A stretch of 64,000 nucleotides of DNA from Anastatus disparis (lineage: Eukaryota; Arthropoda; Insecta; Hymenoptera; Eupelmidae). Numbering within the stretch: position 1 is the stretch's first letter; each line of letters begins with the position of its first letter. The notes beneath the pieces are model-generated. The model searched no databases and was not told where the DNA came from. It saw only the letters and a list, made by a program, of their open reading frames with translations. Positions 55,881 to 64,000 of the stretch are shown here, one piece after another. Made by a program: the position numbers and the translations under genes. The DNA lies in assembly GCA_017163975.1 (NCBI GenBank), contig JAFFSR010000251.1:6200001-6264000 (forward strand), read 5' to 3'.

Positions 55881-58800
55881 CTACAAAAAATTATTTGGGA
55901 ATTAATTACTTTAATGATAGATAAAAATATTCTTAAATTAATTAAAGTGCAAATTTCAGTTCTTTTAAATATTTATACTTAATTTGCACAAAGTAAATTA
56001 CATTTATAGTAACTAGTATTTTTTCATAAAATATTTTCACTTACACGAAAAATATCAATATCGTTATCAGCATTTCGACGTTGTCTAACTGGAGGACCAA
56101 CATCAGTCTTAGTACCATCTGGCAAAGCATGAAGATAAAAACATTTATTACCAAATGGACATTTTCCTCTACCTTTATTGAAGTACTTGCAATCTTTGGT
56201 ACTACAAGCAGAAAAGAAATCACAGTTTAAGTTGAGAAATTGAAACATAATTTTACAATAGACTAAAAATATAATACCTCAGGGCATCCTTGTAATCTGT
56301 GATTAACTTGTCCTTGTCTTCTTTAGTATCAACCCAGTACATGCTGGGACAAACAAAATCTGAAGGAACACGACATTCTGGACATGCTCTAATGATTTTG
56401 TTGTCAAATTGTTTAGCTTTACGCCACTTGCGAATACAAGTCAAACAGAAACAATGATTACAATTTGGTAAAATTCCGAACCTCTGTTCACGACTTGATT
56501 TTTCCATAATTGTTTCAAAACAGACACCACATGATTTTTCTCGACTACGTTGGATAGCAAATGATAGCTCCATATTAACCTCGTGTTGTTTTACACATGC
56601 CTATAAAATATAATAAAATATAGCAAATAAAACATAAGGACTTTATTCAAAATTGAATTTTTTTACAACTACAATATTATTGTTATCCAATACTTACGTT
56701 TGAATGTTTCTTTCTTAATTCTTCATTATAAGGATGAAGGGCGGGTCTACTGCACATGTCGCAGATATCACCGTGAAGGTAGGTACAATTCATTTTCTTG
56801 CAAATACCCGTGGCTTCAGCATATGGACACAAAGGATCCAAAGAAGAGAATTGACCAGATGATGGGTTAACTGCTTGGGCATAAGAAAGTGGCGCTGTTA
56901 TACCAGATGCACAATTTTCAGTTGAGAAAGATGCATTGCCACTAGCGTTTGCTGAAGATGGCACAAACTCGGGAGCATTTACCCATTCTTCGGCAACCAA
57001 ACTACTATCCATTCTAAAAATTTTTTTTATAATTTTATTCATTATTAAACATTTTTATGTTGATTTTTTTTTCTTTACAATGTTAGGTAACAATTCAAAA
57101 CTTTTCTTAACATATTTAGTTAGAATTATTTCATAAAAAAATACTAAGTAAAATATTTATATAAGCAAATTAATTTTTTATTAATTAAATATTGAAAAAA
57201 TTGAAAGAACTATTCATCATGAAATAAATAAAGAAAAAATTTATTTCTACGTACATTTTATCCAAAGCTGATGGAGAGCTATTTGACGGATTCTCAGAAC
57301 TTGAACTTTCTGTTTGATTACTGTGAACGAATCGACAATGAATGCCAAATCTGCAAGTGCCCTGCTTATAAAATCTGCAGTGTAAGTGTGGTGGTGATGA
57401 TGAGCCTTGTGAGCTACCTGATTCACTAGGAGTTGTTTCACTTCTGGCTCCTTGTACATGTTTGTATCTGCAGTTGATACCTTCACGACAACCTCCGTTT
57501 TTGTAATACCTAGAAAAATATCATTATAAAATATTTAAATCAAATTACAATATAAATATAATATTCATTGAACATTAAAAACTCATTAATTACTCTCCAT
57601 ATTAAATACATTGATAATATATTGATAAAAAAAGTCATTATTACAGAAGATATTAATGATTCATGACAAAAATATTCAAGTAAACAGTTTAATATTTAGA
57701 TCTAAACTTTAGATATTCAATTATTAAAAGAATAAGTTAATACTAAATTAAAATTATTTACATCATTTAATCATATCATTTTATGATATAAATTTTTAAA
57801 TTAATACTATTATTTATTAATATAATCAGGTGTGAAACTAAATATAGTTAATGTTTATGAATAAAAAATATATTATTTTTATTTTATACAACTTAAATAA
57901 TTTACCTTGTATAATATAAATACATAATATACAATTCAGTTTTAATGCAGACATATTTAATCACAAAGAAAGAACTAAACTGTTTACTACCTTATTATAC
58001 AAGTTTAAAAAAACACGTTTCATAACTATAAATGTATTTATTTTGTATTAACAGAAAAATTTAATCTTAAAAGATAAAAGTTATTATATAAACTTTTATA
58101 AATTGGGTCAATATCATTTGTATTAAAAACATTAAAATTTTTAAATTAATACATTAATTAATTTTTATTCTATTTTCTATGAATATTTCATTTTGATTAA
58201 CGCTTTAATACGTGCATAATATGCTGAATACATAATTTTTATTTAAAAAATTTTTTTACAAACTGTAGATTTGTAATTATTAATTAAATTATTTTAAATA
58301 AAATATATAAATAAAAAATAAAAGTTGGATACTTTAATTCAATAATATGATTCAAATAAAATAAAAAAGGTTAAGATTTAAATTTCTAACCCTTCAAAAA
58401 TTGTTTAACTTATAAAAAACGAAATATAAACACAGTACATTAATACACATTAGCTTTTTGAATTCAGCACAAAAAAGCCTTGTCCAATTTCCATCTCATG
58501 ACACTATTAAACAATTCATCTTCTGTTAACATCATTAAATTTCATCATCTTCAATTAAAATCTATAATGGTGTTTTTAAGAATTTCACGCAATAGATTAA
58601 ACAAGATAAAAAATGTGTTATTTATCTTTGATAACGACAATTAGTTATTCTAAAAAATCAAAATATATCTCAGATATTTAAAAAGTTTATATTTGTTTAC
58701 AATTCTTTTATAAGACACAATTGACTATAGAAATATCTCTAGAGTATTGTAAAAATTAAGTAAACAAGAAAATCAATAAGAAAAAAAACAGAATCAACTT

Positions 58801-59200
58801 TGTCAAAACAAAATACTCTAATGTTTACGTTGCGCTTGCCTTTAAGTGTTACGTGTCTTCTTTATCTATCTTTTTTGTTTAACAATAATTATTAATTTTT
58901 TTGCCCCATAATATGCAGAGGTAACAAAAAAATTAAATAAATCCTTTCGGACAAGTTGCACACGGTGTGGAATTCCCGTAATAACACATAAGCTATCATT
59001 TATATACGTACAGTGCAGTAGGCTAACATGCAAAAGTCACATTCAACCAAGCCATTAGACACCATATAACAAACAAAATGGCTCGGGATATTAATTACCT
59101 TTGAAATTTAAGGTAACAAGTAATTTTAAAACTAATTGTATTCAATGAATTCAGTTTATTCTTACCGGCAAACAACATTCTGAGTCCAAGTGTCGGCCAT
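55734..59200 (-). CDS. Mkrn1: Makorin, C3H/RING E3 ubiquitin ligase
   Basis: Six coding exons join in phase: 59166-59200, 57255-57509, 56698-57013, 56278-56600, 56045-56201 and 55734-55880, giving 410 residues. Domains in order: C3H finger (C11, C19, C25, H29), C3H finger (C56, C64, C70, H74), a third C3H followed by the makorin-type Cys-His motif (CPYAEATGICKKMNCTYLHG, then DICDMCSRPALHP), a C3HC4 RING from C226 (CGVC ... CNHCFCLTC ... CPEC), and a final C3H (CKYFNKGRGKCPFGNKC). This order is diagnostic of makorins, RNA-binding ubiquitin ligases acting in translation control and development. The acidic C-terminus (SDSDESEWSD) is also typical. Complete and intact. Confidence 0.96.
56045..56201 (-). 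CDS. Mkrn1: Makorin exon 5 (last C3H)
   Basis: Acceptor GCTTGTAG; completes DALSTKDCKYF and the final C3H, then LPDGTKTDVGPPVRQRRN. Donor GTAAGT, phase 0. Confidence 0.94.
56278..56600 (-). CDS. Mkrn1: Makorin exon 4 (RING)
   Basis: Acceptor TTTATAG; MELSFAIQRSREKSCGVC opens the RING, which closes with ACPECRV and VPSDFVCPS. All RING Cys/His ligands are present. Phase 2 at GTATTA. Confidence 0.95.
56698..57013 (-). CDS. Mkrn1: Makorin exon 3
   Basis: Acceptor ATTTTTAG; MDSSLVAEEWVNAPEFVP linker with AWVNAPEF-like motif, then the third C3H and Cys-His motif. Ends RKKHSN at GTAAGT, phase 0. Confidence 0.94.
57255..57509 (-). CDS. Mkrn1: Makorin exon 2 (two C3H fingers)
   Basis: Acceptor TTTTTCTAG; YYKNGGCREGINCRYKH completes finger 1 and LHCRFYKQGTCRFGIHC is finger 2, joined by a Ser-rich linker. 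Donor GTACGT, phase 2 both sides. Confidence 0.93.
57510..59165 (-). other. Makorin intron 1
   Basis: About 1.65 kb, strongly AT-rich, nothing recognised. Confidence 0.6.
59166..59200 (-). CDS. Mkrn1: Makorin coding exon 1
   Basis: ATG at 59198-59200 gives MADTWTQNVVC and ends in phase 2 at GTAAGA, splitting the first zinc finger. The frame is open for a further 108 codons upstream to ATG 59524, discussed under findings. Confidence 0.9.
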
Positions 59201-59950
59201 TTTCTCAATTCTTCTGCCGAGTGCGCGCTGCTGTGATATCCCTTGCCAAGGCTTAGTAACACGTCCAGCGATAATATTACTACGCCTTCTATTATTATTA
59301 CTATTACTAGTACTCGCTATTGTTGTTATATTATTAACAGGTATTGCTGTTGTTGAATTAATTGTGTCGTCGTCGGCGGCGGGATGGCCGCAACGGCGAC
59401 GACCGTCAGCTCGACTGTTGCCGCTGCAACAACACAATAACGACGTTGCTGGTAACAATTCTACTTGTTCTTCCTCAATTATGGCTGATGATGTAGCAGC
59501 GCGCAATACGCACGCTATTATCACGTTTGTCGTCGTTTTTAATGCCTTTTAAACAATTCAATAATATTCTCAGGAAATAATTATATGTATCACAATACGC
59601 CCCTTTTACTGTTGTAACACACACGCGCGTCGTTAAACTTTTCTTATTACTTTATTCCTTGTTTATTTCCTTTATTCGATTGAAGATGTCTTTTGATTTT
59701 CTTCGAAATTCCTTTTTTTTTGTCTTCAACTTTCAAGAACACCAGCCTGCTGTCGATAATTTAATCGTTTTATAAACTCTTCAAATGGTGTTTTTGCACG
59801 AGGTGTTACTTGCTTCGAAGAACAGTTGAAAATAAAAATTTTTAAAGGTATAACGCACACGCTGTGTGTATACAACAGAGGGCCTACTGTTCTACACTTC
59901 TACTCCACGATGATGATATGGCCAAGAAGAACTACTCTAGCGCGCTATAA
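59201..59950 (-). promoter_or_regulatory. Makorin 5' UTR and promoter region
   Basis: 59201-59560 is much GC-richer than the surroundings with CGACGACC and CCGTCGTCGC-like CpG-containing triplets, typical of a start region. No TATA box can be assigned. Confidence 0.5.
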
Positions 59951-60522
59951 CAAGTATTTGTGTTAGGTATATATATGTAGGGTATAAGCATACGACACGA
60001 CATCTATATATATGTATGCTGTGTGTATGATAGGTAATGTTTATTATATTGAGTAAGAATTTATTATATATTTGTAAATATAAAATATGATTTTTTTTTG
60101 TCATAATTATTAACGTATAGATTTAACAAATTGAATAATAATCAAACATTTTCAAACTAATAAAAAAATTTTAGCAGTGCAGGCAAAATTGCATATACAT
60201 ACATATATATAATTTTTCAAAGCCCAAGACCCCAAAGTAGGCAAACACACATATAAACCACTACATAAGATTTACATTAGCTTACTCTATGCTCACGTTC
60301 ATTCCATTCGCTCTCTGTTTCTATAAACAACATACAACTTTTGCAGCCTCTTTCTAGCTAGCGCTCTGGGTCTAAATGTGTGTAGTGCATAAATGTATTG
60401 CAAATTAAATGTGCGTGTGTGTGCACTGCACAATACGCATGCGCAAATTTACCAGATGGCATTCAATGCGTGCTTTGTAGAAGTAGAAGTTTGTTAGCAA
60501 TAATAATTAGCATACTACATAC

Positions 60523-60524
<2 letters not shown>

Positions 60525-60572
<48 letters not shown>
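60525..60572. repeat. TA dinucleotide microsatellite
   Basis: About 24 uninterrupted TA units. Confidence 0.95.
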
Positions 60573-60579
<7 letters not shown>

Positions 60580-61102
60580 CATTGATTTGATTCGCACACC
60601 TACATAACATATGATGCATATACTTAAAGCCTTACCTTGTGTATATAATATAGGTGTAGAATGAATAAGTTACGATTATAAACAATGAGAGGTCTGCTGA
60701 AAGAAAAGAGAAGTTGAATGAAAAAGGAAAATCATATTTTCGAAGAACCACGAGGCCGGAAGTGTCCGTTATATTTTAATTGTAATTGTAGTCTTTAAAT
60801 TTTAAATTAATATGTTAATATTACAGTTATGTTAAATACAAAATTTAACGTTGATATTTAACATAATGAAAAATATTTAGAATAAAAAAATATAAAATAA
60901 TTTATTATCAATGTCAATATGATACGATTATATAACTGTGATAATAAATAGAGAAGTTGGTTGACTTTCAAATTTTTGCTTCATGAATTTTTATAACTGC
61001 AAAAAAATACAATAGATTATTTATTCCTTTTTCAACAGTAATGGCCACTTTATTAACTCGAAAATCGGGCCTCAAGCGATTTCTTACGTCTAAAATTTAG
61101 CG

Positions 61103-61125
61103 GGAGTAATGAAGTTCATTACTCC
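61103..61125. repeat. Perfect 11-nt palindrome
   Basis: GGAGTAATGAA, one base, then TTCATTACTCC. Could be the end of an element or a short hairpin. Confidence 0.8.
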
Positions 61126-61339
61126 TATGAAGCGAGAGTAAAAAGAAAAATTAAATAAATTATTAAAATTTTCAACAAATTATTAAACTGATAAAAGTAT
61201 AGTTGAAAATTATTAAGTTTTAATAATAATCAACTAATTATAAAATTTTAACATTGAAATTAAAATTTTTTTTTCAGCTGAGCTCATTTTTTAAGTTAAC
61301 AAAGTGGCGCCACTGTTGAGTTAGGAATAATAGCAAATT

Positions 61340-61600
61340 ATGTAACTAGGGAGTAAAACCGTATATTTTTCCTGAGGGTGGATTTGCAACAAAAGTGAGC
61401 GAAGTGAAGTGAGGGAAGTAACTATCTGTGGAAGAAATAGAATTTGCTCCCGAGTTGAATGAATAAAGTGGCTATTTCTATCGAGGTGGGAATAAAGCTC
61501 ATGCAATAGGGGAGTAGTATAATTTACTTCCCGCTCGCTCGTGTCGCATTCGCAACCTTCACCCTCGGGAGAAATATGCTACTTTATTCTTTAGTTGCAT
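61340..61600. mobile_element. TIR element, about 261 nt
   Basis: Imperfect 41-nt terminal inverted repeats: ATGTAACTAGGGAGTAAAAC at the left against GCTACTTTATTCTTTAGTTGCAT at the right, with shared CCTGAGGGTG / CACCCTCGGG inner ends. Non-coding. Confidence 0.65.
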
Positions 61601-61916
61601 AATGAACTTTTAAAAAAATGCCAATATGCATAATTTTGAATTATATAGTTTCTTATAGTCAAATAATTTTTTCAAAAGATATTTATATTACTTTAAAAAT
61701 TAGAATGTTATCAAATTTTGTTTTACCGTTCAAAATGTAAATAATCATTCAAAGCGCTCTATAACATTTTTTCTTAAAATTTTTTTTAAAGAAAATTGTA
61801 TTTTTTTCAAAAGCATGCAACTTTCAGATTTTTACTAAAACCGTAAAATGATTTAAATCAAAACTCTGTAATTTAAAAATTAACAGAAATATCAATCGAT
61901 TCAAATAAGTCGATTT

Positions 61917-61980
61917 GTGGCTCATTGGGTATGAGCGTTGGATTCGTAATCTCGTAGTTCTGAGTTCGAATTCCGCTTCC
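61917..61980 (+). repeat. tRNA-like sequence (SINE or tRNA pseudogene)
   Basis: D-arm-like GCTCATTGGGTATGAGC and a B-box-like GAGTTCGAATTCC at tRNA spacing; the anticodon stem and acceptor stem pair poorly. It shares the GTTGGATTCGTA phrase with the minus-strand repeats in the serpin introns. Confidence 0.4.
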
Positions 61981-64000
61981 AAAAAGCAAAGCAAAAATAG
62001 CAAAGCATAAATATATAGCGACGTTGAAAAAATGTCGATTCAAATCATTTTAGGAAAAAACTTTTAGTATTTAAAAATTGTGCGTGTTTAGAGCAAATCC
62101 GATTTTCTTTAAATTCTGACGACGAATTAAAAAAATTAAGAATCATTCATAATTTTATCAGATTATCAAGAATGTCTTAAAAATTATTCAAAAATTAGAA
62201 AAAACTTTGAATCTTAATACTCTGCTACAGTTACAATTTCACTTTCTTTAAAATAAAGCGTGACATCTTACGCTGATTTTGATTTCTCGTAAAGAATAAA
62301 TAAATATATATTTATATACATGAATTTGTTAATGATCATTTCGTACAATATAGTTGATTCGCTTGCGTGAAATATTTTGAAATGTTGTGTAATGCTTTCA
62401 TCCATTTTATATTTACCTATATAAAAATAAATTGTAATTTATATCCATAATTTTTAATCATTTTTGTAGATAAACTTATGTACGAACATTATTGTTGATA
62501 ATTTATAAGCCCTAATTTTAATTTCTTTTTAATTTTAAATCAAAATTTATTAATTTACAAATAATAAATAATTTTTTTGATAAATTTTTAGGAAATCATT
62601 CGCACTGAAAATAAAGTCTAATAATTATTCATAATAATTAAGTATAATTAAATAAATATTCTTTGTCTTAAAGATAACTAAAATTTAAATAATGCATTAT
62701 ATTAATAAAAGATGATTTCGTTTATATTTAATTACTTATTTAAAAAATTTAGTTACAATAAAGAAAAATAACACATTCGAATACTTTAATAATTTATGAT
62801 TTTAAAGATAAAAGAATTTTCAAAATTTTAACAATTTTTTTTATAAAGTTCACCATTTAAAACATTTTTTATAAATAAACAGATTTTTAATTGCTATATA
62901 TATATCGTTAGTAATTATAAGTATAAATATTCTTTTGAAAATCCACGTGGACATTTGCGTGAATTTTTTTTGCAGGATATAATATAATTCAATAGTTACA
63001 ATTGGCTCGTTTTGATCAATCAATTTTTTTACTCTCTAAAAATATTTCTTGAGCAATAGTCTTACATAAACATTAAATATAAATTAACGGTAGACTCATT
63101 CATAAATCTTATTACTCATGAAGGAACTAATATTTACATTTACAACGAATATATACATTTATTAATTACTAATTCATATAGAACCTAATTAGTATTCAAT
63201 TAAAATATTTAGTAATATTTAAAAAAAAACTTAATAAGAGACAATTATTAAATTCAATGATGAATTTTATGACATTGAATAATCTCAATAAATTTTCCAT
63301 CAAAGCATCAATAAAAAAATATTGAAAAAGGAACGATTAAAAAAACGTTGTTAATGTTACAAAGGCAACGTATATAATTTATATTCAAATCGTGTTTTAA
63401 CGGTTAACAATGAAATACCTAACGGATTGCAGTTTAAAAAATTGTCAGTCAGAACAGAAATCTAGAGTCGCGATTCGTTATTTCCTTTCAAAAGACCTCG
63501 ATAATAAATTATCATTGGCTCATGATTGTAAACGTGGGTTGTCGGCACGTGTATACTAGCCCCAAAAAAGGAGAATTTGGAGTAAAAATTTTCGCTCGCG
63601 CCATCTAGTTAAGTTTTTTTCTTGCTCCAAAATCTTATTTCACCGTCGATCATTCGCGCGAATACTATATTCCGGTATACGAAAAGTTCGTTAACGACCG
63701 TTTAGACTGGTTTTAGTTTTAGTGCGACTGCGCCTTCATCATTTGTGTGCATATAATCAAATAAAAATGGAAACATTATTATTAAGTTCGAAAGATTCTT
63801 TTGTTTGTTTGTAATAATTTTTAAAAATTTAATTCTATTGTTACTCTTCGATTTTTTGAGATATACATAATCAACGGTGAGATGTAGTTCTTTTTTATGT
63901 ACAGTGAAGCATATACGCGAATATACATAAGAGGGTACGTCTACAATCCGTGAAGATTTCTGCTTTTCAATGTATTGACGCCCATAGGCGTGAGTGTTAG

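Larger units (their letters stand above)
59951..64000. other. AT-rich intergenic region with repeats
   Basis: No coding exon recognised. Holds a TA microsatellite, a palindrome at 61103, a TIR element at 61340 and a tRNA-like sequence at 61917. A GC-richer patch at about 63530-63760 could be the promoter of a gene to the right, but nothing proves it. Confidence 0.5.

Noticed and set aside
57247..57486. Minus-strand open frame over makorin exon 2
   Set aside because: It is a frame shadow: the C3H zinc fingers are read in another frame that joins both flanking exons.
1..64000. CRISPR arrays, bacterial operons, riboswitches or rRNA genes
   Set aside because: None seen. The window has spliced eukaryotic genes, and the repeats are inverted or exon-bearing, not spacer-separated direct repeats.

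Overview
The window is AT-rich eukaryotic DNA with GT-AG introns, dense short inverted-repeat transposons, a dead LINE copy and three complete intron-bearing genes plus the 3' part of a fourth. The gene set points to an insect: an inhibitory serpin with many alternative reactive-loop exons, an insect-style makorin, and a CUPID-domain cytohesin adaptor. A hymenopteran, plausibly a parasitoid wasp, fits best, because a serpin with about twenty alternative terminal exons is known from Pteromalus puparum. The species assignment is inference.

Region 1-39282 (+) is the 3' part of one serpin gene. Two constant exons (1-96 and 713-848) carry the end of the scaffold and the inhibitory hinge ([13 protein letters not shown]), and the second ends in phase 1. 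It is followed by 22 intact, mutually interchangeable terminal exons. Each begins with an AG acceptor in the matching phase, supplies the rest of the reactive centre loop (RCL), then a conserved xVDRPFxFxI...LFSGHVxxP tail and a stop. One further divergent exon and three broken or partial exons lie among them. One gene could therefore make over 20 inhibitors with different P1 residues (Arg, Lys, Tyr, Phe, Leu, Val, Ala, Asp and others). The array grew by tandem duplication: blocks at about 3.9-8.0 and 8.2-11.7 kb, a family of 0.7-1.4 kb units at about 16.6-23.9 kb, and a block at 27.4-32.2 kb resembling 33.6-36.2 kb.

Region 41664-46543 (-) is a seven-coding-exon gene for a 1061-residue protein with an N-terminal Myb/SANT-like (trihelix) domain and a long Gln/Asn/Pro-rich body. 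I do not recognise its function. Region 49785-53895 (+) is a CUPID (DUF3338) protein related to FRMD4, INAVA, CCDC120 and Drosophila Stepping stone, about 760 residues, with no FERM domain visible here. Region 55734-59200 (-) is makorin, a C3H/RING E3 ubiquitin ligase of 410 residues in six coding exons. It converges on the CUPID gene.

Transposons sit mainly in introns and spacers: a family with TAGCAC/GTGCTA ends (6970, 22931, 33726), several foldback or TIR elements, a dead reverse transcriptase copy (25569-26717) and tRNA-derived repeats amplified along with the serpin exons. From 59.6 kb to the end I see no gene.
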